Positions 32,165-41,259 of a DNA stretch of 64,000 bases are shown here, in pieces (within the stretch, counting starts at the first letter, position 1; each line of letters starts with the position of its first letter). The notes under the pieces are model-generated. The model searched no databases, was not told where the DNA came from, and saw only the letters and a program-made list of their open reading frames with translations. This DNA comes from Halobacterium jilantaiense (lineage in GTDB: Archaea; Halobacteriota; Halobacteria; Halobacteriales; Halobacteriaceae): the NCBI RefSeq assembly GCF_900110535.1, contig NZ_FOJA01000001.1:1-64000 (forward strand). Reading direction: 5' to 3'. Position numbers and translations under genes: made by a program.

Positions 32165-33319
32165 ATGACGAACCAGTTCGGCGCACCAGGCCTCGGCATC
32201 TCGCGGCGCGAATTCGTTGCGGCGACCGGTGGTATCGGCACGGCGGCTCTCGCCGGCTGCACTGCACCCGACGGCGGCGACGACGTGCAGACCGCCACGG
32301 AGACCGCGGCGACCGACACTGTACAGCAGTCCGGGCTCCCGACGACGAGCCCGCCGGAAGTCGTCGACGCGACCGAGCAGGGCAATCAGGTCACGCTGAA
32401 GAGCGTCCCCGCCGTCCACGAAGTCCATCCGATGGAGACGATGGGTGGCCCCGTCGAACTCCCGCGCGTCTGGGCGTTCGCCACGGAGGACGGCGACCCG
32501 AGCGTTCCCGGCCCCATCGTCCGCACGGAGGAGGGCGAAGACATCGAGGTGACACTCGACAACACGGACGGCAAGCGCCCGCACACGCTGCACTTCCACG
32601 GCTCGCAGACCTCGTGGGAGAACGACGGCGTCCCGACGACGACCGGCATCCGCGTGGCAGCCGGCGAGAAACACACGTACACCATTCCCGCCAACGTCCC
32701 CGGGACGCACATCTATCACTGCCACTACCAGACCCACCGCCACATCGACATGGGGATGTACGGCATCTTCCGCGTCGATCCGAAGGGGTACGAGCCGGCG
32801 GACAAGGAGTACTTCATGACGGTCAAGGACTGGGACAGCCGTCTGAACCGGAAGATGGCCGGCGAGGACGTCGAGTACAGTCCCCGCACGCGCAATCCGG
32901 ACGTGTTCACCGTCAACGGGAAGTCCGCGCCCCGCACCCTCCACCCGGAGGACGGCTCGCCCGTCATCGTCGAGCAGGGCGACACGGTCCGCATCCACCT
33001 CGTCAACGGCGGCTACATGAACCACCCGCTGCACATCCACAACCACCGCTTCAAGCGCGTGGAGAAAGACGGCGGCCAGATTCCGGAGGCCGCCCAGTAC
33101 GAACACGACATCAGTGACATGGCACCGGCGGAGCGCCACACCATCGAGTTCGAGGCGAACGCCGAGCCCGGCATCTACCTGATGCACTGCCACAAAGTCA
33201 ACCACGTGATGAACGGGAACTTCTACCCTGGCGGGATGCTGACCGGCATCGTCTACAAGGAGGCGATGGACACGGACATCTTCGGGAAGTTGATGGAGTA
33301 CGCGGGCTACGATGCCTAG
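32165..33319 (+). CDS. two-domain multicopper oxidase, Tat-exported lipoprotein
   Basis: The 384-residue protein has a Tat motif (SRREFV), a lipobox (LAGC, about residue 30) and two cupredoxin domains. Histidine motifs for the type 2/3 and type 1 copper sites are visible: HTLHFHG (about 138), HIYHCHYQTHRH (about 182), HPLHIHNH (about 284) and LMHCHKVNH (about 340). This is the pattern of small laccase-like or nitrite-reductase-like enzymes. It differs from the NirK at 27085 and may oxidise metal ions or phenolics, or reduce nitrite. Halocyanin follows six bases later, so they form an operon in electron transfer. Confidence 0.87.
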   Translation: MTNQFGAPGLGISRREFVAATGGIGTAALAGCTAPDGGDDVQTATETAATDTVQQSGLPTTSPPEVVDATEQGNQVTLKSVPAVHEVHPMETMGGPVELPRVWAFATEDGDPSVPGPIVRTEEGEDIEVTLDNTDGKRPHTLHFHGSQTSWENDGVPTTTGIRVAAGEKHTYTIPANVPGTHIYHCHYQTHRHIDMGMYGIFRVDPKGYEPADKEYFMTVKDWDSRLNRKMAGEDVEYSPRTRNPDVFTVNGKSAPRTLHPEDGSPVIVEQGDTVRIHLVNGGYMNHPLHIHNHRFKRVEKDGGQIPEAAQYEHDISDMAPAERHTIEFEANAEPGIYLMHCHKVNHVMNGNFYPGGMLTGIVYKEAMDTDIFGKLMEYAGYDA

Positions 33320-33325
33320 ACGAGG

Positions 33326-33943
33326 ATGACTCACAGCGATTCAGCGGTCACGAGACGGAGCCTGCTCCGGGCGTCTGCGGGCGCTGGAGCGGCTGCAGTG
33401 GGCACGAGCGCGCTCGCCGGCGGCGCGGCGGCACAGGACGCCGGCGTCGCCGAGTGGCTGAGCGGCGTCAGCAACTACGACGGCGTCGTCGACGAGACCG
33501 GGAGTGACTCGGTCACTGTCGAAGTCGGCGTCGAGGCGAACGGGGGGCCGTACGGCTTCGGGCCGGCGGCCGTTCGCGTCGACCCGGGGACCGAAGTGAC
33601 GTTCGAGTGGGTGTCGAACACCCACAACGTCGTCGTCGAGAGCCAGCCGGAGAACGCCGACTGGAGCGGCGAGGAGGAGATCAACAACGAGGGCTACACG
33701 TACAGTGCCACCTTCGAGACCGAGGGCGTCTACCAGTACTTCTGTGGCCCCCACCGCAGCATGGGCATGAAAGGCGCTGTCGTCGTCGGCGACGTCGAGG
33801 TCGGCGGCGGGAGCGGTGGCGGCGGCATCGACTGGGCAGAGGTCGGCGTACTCGGCTTCGCCGGCATCCTCGGGCTCGGGCTGCTGTCTCCGCTGGTCTC
33901 CCGAGCGCTCGGTGAATCGGAGCGCGGCAGGCGGCACCGATAG
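33326..33943 (+). CDS. halocyanin (blue copper protein) with C-terminal membrane helix
   Basis: Halocyanin carries electrons at the outer membrane face. The 205-residue precursor has a Tat signal (TRRSLLR), a plastocyanin-like domain with copper ligands in NTHNVVV (His about 93) and YFCGPHRSMGMKG (Cys, His, Met about 137-145), a glycine-rich linker and a C-terminal transmembrane helix (about 172-193). It lacks a lipobox cysteine, so the C-terminal helix is the anchor. It is likely the electron donor to the multicopper oxidase and to NirK. Confidence 0.93.
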   Translation: MTHSDSAVTRRSLLRASAGAGAAAVGTSALAGGAAAQDAGVAEWLSGVSNYDGVVDETGSDSVTVEVGVEANGGPYGFGPAAVRVDPGTEVTFEWVSNTHNVVVESQPENADWSGEEEINNEGYTYSATFETEGVYQYFCGPHRSMGMKGAVVVGDVEVGGGSGGGGIDWAEVGVLGFAGILGLGLLSPLVSRALGESERGRRHR

Positions 33944-33975
33944 TCGGTCGGCGAGTTCGGTTCTCCGGTCTGTCG

Positions 33976-34356
33976 TCAGGCGTCCAGCACGTTCGCGAGG
34001 ACGTCCAGGACAGTCGTGTCCAGGGTGTCGTCGCGGAGCGTCGACGGCGCGACGACCGCCACGCCCGCATCGTCGGCAGTCCGGTGCGCGCGGTCGGTGA
34101 CCGTCGCGAGCGACGTGAGCAGCGTCGCGTCCGCGCTCGCTTCTGCTGCGCCCCGAATCAGGTACTGGACGTGGTCGGCGGTCGCCGCGGCGTCGGCGTC
34201 GTCGACGACCATCGCGAGGAGCTTCGACGGCCCCTTGCCGTCCTCGCGGAGCGCGCGCATCACCACCGTCTCGGAGTTGACGCGTGCGCTCGCCGTCACC
34301 CAGCCCTCCGCGACCAGGCGCTGGCGGACGTCGTCGAGGAACGGAGAGGCAGCCAC
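33976..34356 (-). CDS. haloarchaeal protein of unknown function
   Basis: The 126-residue protein starts at a GTG. I do not recognise it. The order of a helix (PFLDDVRQRLVAEGW), a strand (KLLAMVVDDADA) and an alternating helix-strand end (VAVVAPSTLRDDTL) resembles the restriction-endonuclease-like folds found in several small haloarchaeal proteins, but no PD-(D/E)XK residues are obvious. It is convergent with halocyanin across a 32-base gap. Confidence 0.6.
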   Translation of the reverse strand: MAASPFLDDVRQRLVAEGWVTASARVNSETVVMRALREDGKGPSKLLAMVVDDADAAATADHVQYLIRGAAEASADATLLTSLATVTDRAHRTADDAGVAVVAPSTLRDDTLDTTVLDVLANVLDA

Positions 34357-34501
34357 AGGAAGACGTTCGAGCGAGCGACTGTAGCGTTTACGGCCGGACT
34401 GCCGGCGTTGTCAGTTGTTCGGGCGGCAGAACAGGGCCGAGAAGACGGGTGGACCGGGTGGCGGACGGGCGTGGGTGGACAGCGACTAGCTGCCGGACGC
34501 G

Positions 34502-35104
34502 TTACTCGAAGCGGTCGACGGCCTGCTCGAAGCGGTCGCGGGGTTCCTCCCAGTCGACGACCTCGAAGAAGGCGTCGACGAAGCTGCCGCGGTCCGGGCC
34601 GTAGTCGTAGTAGTAGGAGTGCTCCCAGACGTCGAGGGCGAGAATCGGCTGGCTGCCCCAGAGCGCGCCCTGGTCGTGCTTGTCGACGGCGACGTTGCGG
34701 AGCTGTTCGCTGTGCGGGTCGTAGACGAGGAGCGCCCAGCCGCCGGCGGCCGAGGCTGCGGCCTCGAACTCGGCCTGCCAGGCGTCGTAGGAGCCGAAGT
34801 CCTCGGCGATGCGGTCGGCGAGCGCGCCGGACGGCTCGTCGCCGCCCTCGGGGCTCATCGACTGCCAGAACAGGGTGTGGAGGATGTGGCCGGAGCCGTT
34901 GTGGGTGACGTCACCGAGCGCGCCCGCGGTGGAACCGTGGTCGTCGGACTCGCGATTCTCTTCGAGGGTCTCCTCGGCGGCGTTCCAGCCGTTCACGTAG
35001 CCCTGGTGGTGGGTGTCGTGATGCCACGTGAGGACCTGTTCGCTGATGTGCGGTTCGAGTGCGTCGTAGTCGTAGGGAAGCGGCGGCAGTTCGTAGTCGG
35101 ACAT
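34502..35104 (-). CDS. sod: superoxide dismutase, Mn/Fe family
   Basis: The enzyme converts superoxide to oxygen and hydrogen peroxide in the cytoplasm. The 200-residue protein has all four metal ligands: His in LTWHHDTHHQGYV (about residue 28), His in HILHTLFW (about 76), and Asp and His in LDVWEHSYYYDYG (about 159 and 163). The family end VVDWEEP is present. A TATA-like sequence on the minus strand (35130-35137) lies about 29 bases before the ATG. Manganese is usual in haloarchaea. Confidence 0.96.
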   Translation of the reverse strand: MSDYELPPLPYDYDALEPHISEQVLTWHHDTHHQGYVNGWNAAEETLEENRESDDHGSTAGALGDVTHNGSGHILHTLFWQSMSPEGGDEPSGALADRIAEDFGSYDAWQAEFEAAASAAGGWALLVYDPHSEQLRNVAVDKHDQGALWGSQPILALDVWEHSYYYDYGPDRGSFVDAFFEVVDWEEPRDRFEQAVDRFE

Positions 35105-35222
35105 TGCAGTTAACCCCGTGACACGGCTGCCTTATGGTGGTTTCCGGAACCCGATTTAAGTTGTCTCGGTGACAGAACCGGGCGGGCGGGGAACTGTGGT
35201 GACATTGTCCACCGTTTACCAG

Positions 35223-35231
35223 TACTTTTGA
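35223..35231 (+). promoter_or_regulatory. TATA box for acyl-CoA dehydrogenase
   Basis: TACTTTTGA is centred 28 bases before the ATG at 35255, a textbook leaderless promoter that supports the start. Confidence 0.6.
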
Positions 35232-35254
35232 CCCGGTGTGCGGTAGAACGACAC

Positions 35255-36400
35255 ATGGACTTCGGACTCAGCGACGAGCAACAGGCAATCCGAGACGAAG
35301 TGCGGCGCTTCGCCGAGAACGAGATCATTCCGGTCGCCAGCGAGTACGATCAGGCGGAGAAGTTCCCCCACGAGGTCATGGACAAGGCCGCCGACGCCGG
35401 CCTCCTCGGCCCCGGTATCCCTCTGGAGTACGGCGGTGCCGGCTACTCGCCGCTGGAGACGGCGATCATCGTCGAGGAACTGTTCGCCGCAGACCCCGGG
35501 ATCGGGCTCTGCATCTCAAGCGCCGGCTTCGGAGCCGAGGCCATCATGGCGTTCGGCACCGAGGACCAGAAAGAGCGCTTCCTCGAACCCATCCCGTCCG
35601 GTGACGCCATCATGGGGTCGGCCATCTCCGAGCCCGACACCGGGTCGGACGTCTCCAGCGTCGCTGCCACCGCCGAGAAGGACGGCGACGAGTGGGTGCT
35701 CAACGGCAACAAGATGTGGATCACGAACGGTTCGGTCGGCGACTACTTCGTCGTCCTCTGCAAGACCGACCCCGACGCCAGCGGGCGCTACAACGGCTTC
35801 AGCCAGATCGTCGTCGAATCCGACCGCGACGGCTTCCAGGCGGACAAGATCACGGGAAAGCTCGGCATCCGCGCCTCGGACACCGCCGAACTCATCCTCG
35901 ACGACGTCCGCGTCCCCGAGGAGAACCTCATCGGTACGGAGGGCGGCGGCTTTCTCCAGATCATGCAGTTCTTCGACGAGACCCGTACGATGGTCGCCGC
36001 GCAGGGCGTCGGCATCGCCCGCGGCGCGACCGACCGCGCACTGGAGTACGCCCAGGAACGCGAGCAGTTCGGCCGCCCCATCTCGGACTTCCAGGCCATC
36101 GAGCACAAGCTCGCCGAGATGCGCACGCAGACCGAGGCAGCGCGCACGCTCACCCAGAAGTCCGCGTGGAGCGTCGAGAACCGCGACGAGCAGCTCACCG
36201 CGCTCGCGTCCATGGCCAAGGAGTTCTCGTCCCGCGTCGCTGTCGAGGTCGCCGACGAAGCCGTCCAGATTCACGGCGGTGCCGGCTACGTCAACGACTT
36301 CGACGTCGAGCGCTTCTACCGCGACGCGAAGATCACCCAGATCTACGAGGGCACCACGGAGATCCAGAAGAACGTCATCGCCCGCGAGATGCTGGAGTAA
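35255..36400 (+). CDS. acyl-CoA dehydrogenase
   Basis: The flavoenzyme oxidises an acyl-CoA to the 2,3-enoyl-CoA in fatty-acid or branched-chain amino-acid breakdown. The 381-residue protein has both family signatures, AISEPDTGSDVSS (about residue 126) and QIHGGAGYVNDFDVERFYRDAKITQIYEGT in outline (about 338-367), the latter with the catalytic glutamate in YEGT. Length is normal for the short- or medium-chain group. It is a single unit with no electron-transfer flavoprotein genes nearby. Confidence 0.95.
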   Translation: MDFGLSDEQQAIRDEVRRFAENEIIPVASEYDQAEKFPHEVMDKAADAGLLGPGIPLEYGGAGYSPLETAIIVEELFAADPGIGLCISSAGFGAEAIMAFGTEDQKERFLEPIPSGDAIMGSAISEPDTGSDVSSVAATAEKDGDEWVLNGNKMWITNGSVGDYFVVLCKTDPDASGRYNGFSQIVVESDRDGFQADKITGKLGIRASDTAELILDDVRVPEENLIGTEGGGFLQIMQFFDETRTMVAAQGVGIARGATDRALEYAQEREQFGRPISDFQAIEHKLAEMRTQTEAARTLTQKSAWSVENRDEQLTALASMAKEFSSRVAVEVADEAVQIHGGAGYVNDFDVERFYRDAKITQIYEGTTEIQKNVIAREMLE

Positions 36401-36423
36401 CGCAGCCACCACAGAGCGCCCGG

Positions 36424-37656
36424 TCAGTCGGTCTGTGGGACGGGCACGCTGTCGCCCTCGGGCGGCTTCGCCGTCTCCCCGTGTCGCGGGAGTTCCGTGA
36501 CGAACTCCGTGCCGCCGGCGTCGCTTGCGCCGACGGTGACGTTCCCGCCGAACGTCCGGACAGCGGTGTGAACGATGTTGAGGCCGCTGCCGACCGGCCG
36601 GCTCTCGAAGAACGCCTCGCTGTCCTCGACGTCCAGTCCCGGACCGTTGTCGGCGACGCGCACCACCACGGTCTCGTTCTCGCGGGTCACCTCGACCGAC
36701 ACCGCCGGCGTGTCGGCGTCGTTGTGTTCGATGCCGTTCGTCACGAGGTTCCGGAACACGGAGTTCAGGAGTTCGTTGCCGTGGACGTGACAGGAACCGT
36801 CGGGGATGTCGGCGCGGACGCGAGCGTCCGGGAACGTGTCCTCGACCCGGGACACCTCGCCCCGCAGGATGTCCGCGACATCGACTGAGGTGACGCCGCC
36901 GTCCCTCGTCAGCTTCCCGACGACGCCACAGACGTCCTGTATCTCGTCGACCTGCTGCTCGGCAATGTCCAGATGTTCCTCGACTTCCGGGTCGTCGGTG
37001 CGGCGCTGTGCGAGGTCGAGCCGGCCGCGCAAGACGTTCACGACGTTCGGAACGTCGTGGCTGACGAGATAGTTCAGGAGCGTGGAGCGCTCGCGGTCGG
37101 CCTCGATGCGGTCGATGTGGCGGTCGAGGCTCGCCGTCATCCGGCGCAGCGACGCCCCGAACCGGCCGGGAAGCGTCTCTTCGAGTACGGGCGCATCGAA
37201 GTTGTGGTCAGCGAGCGCCTCGGCCTGCTCGGCGACCACGCCGAGGTGGTGGTGCATCGCTGCGAACGCGTCGACGAGCTCCCCGATTTCGTCGCGCTGG
37301 TCGGTCGCCGGCGGGTCCTCGACGAGGTCACCCTCCGCGATGCTGGTGGCAGCGGCCCGGAGCTTCGTCACCGGCTCGACGAAGTCCCGTTCGACGACGA
37401 GGACGGTGTTCGCGAACGCCAGCCCCGCGCCGAGCAGGAGGACCGCGGATGTCACTACCCGCGCCGTGCCCGAGAGGTACAGGGGCACGGCCACCTGTGC
37501 GACCGACACCGCGAACTGGATACCGACTGCCATCAGTACTTTCGCGCGCACGGAGCCGGTGACGCCGACGACGTCCATCGTCCACCAGATGAACGACTCG
37601 TAGCGCCCGCGGACCCCGGTCGGTGCCTCTGTCGGACTGGAGTGGCTCTGGGTCAT
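36424..37656 (-). CDS. membrane sensor histidine kinase with HAMP domain
   Basis: The 410-residue protein has two membrane helices (about residues 35-55 and 60-82), a HAMP domain (about 85-135, with EPVTKLRAAATSIAEGDL), a helical dimerisation region, and an ATPase domain (N-box LVTNGIEHN; G-box DNGPGLDVEDSE; GSGLNIVHTA). The histidine sits in SHDVPNVVNVLRG near residue 192, where SHDLRNPL is usual, so the box is altered but His-Asp are kept. There is no extracellular sensor domain worth the name. No response regulator is adjacent. Confidence 0.88.
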   Translation of the reverse strand: MTQSHSSPTEAPTGVRGRYESFIWWTMDVVGVTGSVRAKVLMAVGIQFAVSVAQVAVPLYLSGTARVVTSAVLLLGAGLAFANTVLVVERDFVEPVTKLRAAATSIAEGDLVEDPPATDQRDEIGELVDAFAAMHHHLGVVAEQAEALADHNFDAPVLEETLPGRFGASLRRMTASLDRHIDRIEADRERSTLLNYLVSHDVPNVVNVLRGRLDLAQRRTDDPEVEEHLDIAEQQVDEIQDVCGVVGKLTRDGGVTSVDVADILRGEVSRVEDTFPDARVRADIPDGSCHVHGNELLNSVFRNLVTNGIEHNDADTPAVSVEVTRENETVVVRVADNGPGLDVEDSEAFFESRPVGSGLNIVHTAVRTFGGNVTVGASDAGGTEFVTELPRHGETAKPPEGDSVPVPQTD

Positions 37657-37841
37657 CTGTCGTTCTCGTGGCGTCGCAGTGGTCGCTGCGCACCCCTTTC
37701 TTACGGACGCCGGTATCAAGTAGAGCCCATCCGGTTACTGGGTAGTGAGAACGCGGGAGTGGAGTCGGTCTACACCCGCTCAACGCGCGACCGACGGTGC
37801 TGAGCAGGCGTGACTACGGACGCGCGGGCTCCCGGTGTGAG

Positions 37842-37915
37842 AGCCAAGGGTGCGATTTGAACGCACGAACTCTCGATTACAAATCGAGTGCTTGGACCAC
37901 CCAAGCTCCCTTGGC
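37842..37915 (-). tRNA. tRNA-Thr (anticodon UGU)
   Basis: On the minus strand the 7-base acceptor stem GCCAAGG/CCTTGGC, a GCTT/AAGC D-arm, an anticodon stem CTCGA/TCGAG around loop TTTGTAA and a GTGCG/CGCAC T-arm with TTCAAAT loop all pair. The loop places TGT at the anticodon, reading ACA. CCA is not encoded and no intron is present. Confidence 0.93.
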
Positions 37916-37926
37916 GCAATTCGAGA

Positions 37927-38418
37927 TTACGCGTCGTCCTTTGAGTGCGTATCGTTTTCCGCCGACCGTTCCAGGGTGACCCGGTGTGCCTCGTACCCCC
38001 GGGACTCGTAGAGCCGGCGGGCGGCCTCGTTGGCGGCGAGCGCTTCGACCGCGAGCGCGTCGACGCCGCGGTCGCGCAGCGCGTCCTCGGCGTAGTCCAG
38101 GAGCGCGGACCCGAGTCCGTCGCCGCGCAGGTCGGGCCTGACGTAGATGTTGTCGACGACGCCTCTCGCGGCGTCCGTCTCGTAGAAGCCAGTCTCCGCG
38201 TGGAACATCACGAATCCGACGGGGACGCTCCCTCGGGTGGCGACCGCGACGCCGTCGGCGTGAACGTACTGGGCTATCAGGTCTCGGGCCTGACTACGGT
38301 TCGCTGCGGCGAGCAGGTGGGAGCCGTGGGCGCGCTGCTCGTCGGCGAGCGCGACCCACATGTCGGCGACGGCGTCGACGTCCTCGCCGGTCGCCGGCCG
38401 GACGCGCGGGTCCGGCAT
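37927..38418 (-). CDS. GNAT-family N-acetyltransferase
   Basis: The 163-residue protein has the GNAT acetyl-CoA loop in VRPDLRGDGLGSALLDYAED (about residues 95-115) and the family ending EAARRLYESRGYEAHRV. The N-terminal RPATGEDVDAVADMW start is typical for RimI-like enzymes. A GTG six bases upstream (38424) shares GTGA with the pgk stop and is an equally good start. In either case it is downstream of pgk in one operon. The acceptor is unknown. Confidence 0.88.
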   Translation of the reverse strand: MPDPRVRPATGEDVDAVADMWVALADEQRAHGSHLLAAANRSQARDLIAQYVHADGVAVATRGSVPVGFVMFHAETGFYETDAARGVVDNIYVRPDLRGDGLGSALLDYAEDALRDRGVDALAVEALAANEAARRLYESRGYEAHRVTLERSAENDTHSKDDA

Positions 38419-38420
38419 CG

Positions 38421-39617
38421 TCACCGGAGCGCTTCGACAGCGGCCAGCTCCTCGCCGGTGAGCATGCGGAGCGCGGCACCGCCGCCAGTGCTCACGTGGT
38501 CGAAGCCGGAGAGCCCGAATTCGCGGATGGCGGCCGCGGTGTCGCCGCCGCCGACGATGCTGTACACCGCGCCGGATGCCGCCTCGAAGATACCCCGGGT
38601 GCCGTCGGCGAACTTGTCGTCCTCGAAGACGCCGGCCGGGCCGTTCAGGACGGCGGTACCGGTCTCTGCGAGTACGTCTGCGTACGCCGCGACGGTCTCG
38701 CTGCCGACGTCGAGGAGCGCCTCGTCGTCCGCCGGCGGCAGGTCGTCCGTGGAGAGTTCGACCCGCTCGCCGTCGCGTTCGACGGCCACGTCGACGGGGA
38801 GGTGGAGACGGTCTCCGTACTCCGCGAGGAGGTCGCCGGCGCGCGCAATCTCGTTCTCGTAGCCGCGGTCGTGGATGAACGCGGTCGACTCCCGGCCGAC
38901 GTCGACCCCGGCGGCCGCGAGGAAGACGTTCGCGACGACGCCCGTGACGAGGACGTCCTCGGCGAGGTCGTGTTCGAGGGCGTGTTCGGCGACCATCACC
39001 GAGTCCGGGACCTTCGCGCCGCCGACGACGTACGTGCGGGGCGTCGGCGTCTCGTCGATGGCACCGAGCACGGCGAGTTCCTCCTCCATGACGCGGCCGG
39101 CGTACGCCGGCACGCGCTCGGGGAACCCGACGAGGGAAGGCTGGGAGCGGTGCGCGGCCGCGAACGCGTCGTTCACGTAGGCGTCGAGGGCGGGTGCGAG
39201 CCGGTCGACGAGGAACGTCTCGGCCGCACGCGGCGGCTCGAACTCCATGTACTCCTCGCTGTAGAACCGAGTGTTCTCCAGGATGACGGCCTCGCCGCCG
39301 TCCAACTCGGCGATGGCGTCTCGGGCGTCCTGCGAGAAGGTGGCGTCACAGTACGACACGGGGAACTCGAGCAGGTCGTCGAGTCGTTCGGCGTGGGACT
39401 CGAGGCGCGCGAACTCGTCGCCGCCCGGACGGCCCTGGTGGGCGAGCACGGCGACGCGGGCGTCGTCGCCGAGCAGTTCGGCCAGCGTGTCGACGTGCGC
39501 GCGGAGGCGAGCGTCGTCGGCCAGCCGACCGTCGTCGGTCAGCGGGCTGTTGATGTCGACGCGCACCCCGACCGCGCGGTCGGCCGCCGCCAGGTCGTCG
39601 AGGGTCCGTATCGGCAT
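38421..39617 (-). CDS. pgk: phosphoglycerate kinase
   Basis: Pgk transfers phosphate between 1,3-bisphosphoglycerate and ADP in central carbon metabolism. The 398-residue protein has the family N-terminus (VGVRVDINSPL), the triose-binding HQGRPGG and FPERVPAYAGR regions, and the nucleotide-binding GGAKVPDS and GGGDTAAAIREF segments. Length is normal. The start at 39617 lies 27 bases from a TATA-like GTATATGC (39643-39650). The acetyltransferase follows with overlap. Confidence 0.95.
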   Translation of the reverse strand: MPIRTLDDLAAADRAVGVRVDINSPLTDDGRLADDARLRAHVDTLAELLGDDARVAVLAHQGRPGGDEFARLESHAERLDDLLEFPVSYCDATFSQDARDAIAELDGGEAVILENTRFYSEEYMEFEPPRAAETFLVDRLAPALDAYVNDAFAAAHRSQPSLVGFPERVPAYAGRVMEEELAVLGAIDETPTPRTYVVGGAKVPDSVMVAEHALEHDLAEDVLVTGVVANVFLAAAGVDVGRESTAFIHDRGYENEIARAGDLLAEYGDRLHLPVDVAVERDGERVELSTDDLPPADDEALLDVGSETVAAYADVLAETGTAVLNGPAGVFEDDKFADGTRGIFEAASGAVYSIVGGGDTAAAIREFGLSGFDHVSTGGGAALRMLTGEELAAVEALR

Positions 39618-39641
39618 GTATTCCAACGGACTTCGTGTGCC

Positions 39642-39650
39642 TGTATATGC
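39642..39650 (-). promoter_or_regulatory. TATA box for pgk
   Basis: GCATATACA on the minus strand is centred about 28 bases before the pgk ATG. Confidence 0.6.
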
Positions 39651-39764
39651 GTTTCCGTCGCGCGAGACGCCGCCAGCTGGCAATACTCGGATGCGAGTAA
39701 ATAGACAGGTCTAGCGCCACAGTGACGTGGCCGGACCGCGACCCGAGGGCCGGCCGCTGGCCCG

Positions 39765-40394
39765 TCAGACCGACCGGCACTCGGTACAGAGCAGCCGACC
39801 GTTGACGCTCGCGAGTTCGGCCGCGAGGCCTCCGCAACTCTCGCAGACGCCCTGCTCGGCGTAGTCGTTGGGCGCTGCGCCGTCGGCGTACTCGTCGGTC
39901 GGGCCGTCAGCGAACTCCTCGCTCGTGGACTCGGCCATCTCGACGGGTGTGTCGGTAGTGGCGGCGACGCTGCCGGGTGCACCGCCCGTGGCCGGCGTGC
40001 TCCCGCCGGACTCCGTGCGGCCAGCTACTGCCGGCGCGATGTCGCGGGCTTCGAGCACGCCTTCGACGCTGTCGTCGGCCGTCACGAGCACGCGGTGGTC
40101 GCCGGTGCGCGCCATCACGTCACCGGCCTCGGTGACCGTCGCGCTCTGGGGCAGCGACGCAGGCGTCTCCGTCATCACCTCCGCGACGTCCACCGAGGAG
40201 AGGTCGCGGTCGTCGGCGACGACGTCGATGACCGTGTCTGCGGTGAGCATCCCGACCGGTTCGGTTCCACGGAGCACCACCGCCGAAGTGGTGTTCTCCT
40301 CGCGTAGCAACGACACGGCGTCGAGCAGTCCGTCGGCCTCGCTGACACCGACGAAGTCGCGGGACATCACGTCCCTGAGCGCTAACTGATCCAT
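39765..40394 (-). CDS. two-CBS-domain protein with C-terminal zinc ribbon
   Basis: The 209-residue protein has a tandem CBS pair (about residues 8-125; RDVMSRDFVGVSEADGLL and AEVMTETPASLPQSATV), a long acidic low-complexity linker (about 130-175), and a zinc ribbon with cysteines in CESCGG and CTEC at the C-terminus. CBS pairs bind adenine nucleotides and regulate partners. The ribbon could bind nucleic acid or protein. It is divergent from the uridine kinase gene. Confidence 0.85.
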   Translation of the reverse strand: MDQLALRDVMSRDFVGVSEADGLLDAVSLLREENTTSAVVLRGTEPVGMLTADTVIDVVADDRDLSSVDVAEVMTETPASLPQSATVTEAGDVMARTGDHRVLVTADDSVEGVLEARDIAPAVAGRTESGGSTPATGGAPGSVAATTDTPVEMAESTSEEFADGPTDEYADGAAPNDYAEQGVCESCGGLAAELASVNGRLLCTECRSV

Positions 40395-40547
40395 GCGTGT
40401 CAGTAACATACACCCGAGCTAAAAGCTATCCCCGCAAGTGGTTTCAGCGAGTGCGACGTACCTCAGTGGGGCACGATACCACGCCGACTGGCGCTCCAGG
40501 CCGTGAAACGCTGCATTCAACACCGCTCGACTGATTTCGGTGTAGCA

Positions 40548-41210
40548 ATGACCATCCCGTCGTTCGTCATCGGCATCGCGGGTGGGACGGGCGCTGGCAA
40601 GACCACCGTCGCCCACGAAATCACCGACGAGGTCGGTGAGTCGGTGACGCTCATCCCGCTGGACAACTACTACGAGGACCTCTCGCACCTCGACTTCGAG
40701 GAGCGCGCGAAGGCCAACTACGACCACCCTTCGGCGTTCGAGTGGGACCTCCTCCGCGACCACATGGACACGCTGCTGTCCGGGCAGTCCGTCGAGATGC
40801 CCCAGTACGACTTCGAGCAGCACGTCCGGAAGGAGGAACGCATCACCGTCGAACCGACGGACGTCATCGTTCTGGAGGGAATTCTGGCGCTATACGACGA
40901 GGACGTCAACGAGATGCTCGACCTCCACATCTACGTGGAGACGGACGCCGACGTCCGTATTCTCCGGCGCATCGAACGCGACGTGGTCGAGCGCGGCCGC
41001 GAACTCGAGGGCGTCATGGACCAGTACCTCTCGACGGTGAAGCCGATGCACGAGCAGTTCATCGAACCGACGAAGAAACACGCCGACATCATCATCCCCG
41101 AGGGCGCGAACTCCGTCGCCGTCAACCTCCTCGAGGAGAAAGTGCAGGCCGAGAGCTCCGAGATGGCCGCGTGGGCCGCCCGCGAGGACGCGCGCTACGA
41201 ACGGCAGTAG
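40548..41210 (+). CDS. udk: uridine kinase
   Basis: The enzyme phosphorylates uridine (and usually cytidine) for pyrimidine salvage. The 220-residue protein has the P-loop GGTGAGKTT (residues 12-20), the DNYYEDLSH and YDHPSAFEWDLL substrate regions, and the VIVLEGILALYD Walker B region. Length is normal. The ATG at 40548 directly precedes the first strand. Confidence 0.94.
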   Translation: MTIPSFVIGIAGGTGAGKTTVAHEITDEVGESVTLIPLDNYYEDLSHLDFEERAKANYDHPSAFEWDLLRDHMDTLLSGQSVEMPQYDFEQHVRKEERITVEPTDVIVLEGILALYDEDVNEMLDLHIYVETDADVRILRRIERDVVERGRELEGVMDQYLSTVKPMHEQFIEPTKKHADIIIPEGANSVAVNLLEEKVQAESSEMAAWAAREDARYERQ

Positions 41211-41259
41211 CTGGACGAAAACCGCAGTAACTACACCCGAAAAGCAATCGCCGCCGACG

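Noticed and set aside
33273..33284. CGGACATCTTCG, a near match upstream of halocyanin
   Set aside because: It lies in the multicopper oxidase coding sequence, has a half-site change and a spacing of 41 bases. Halocyanin follows the oxidase by six bases and does not need its own site.
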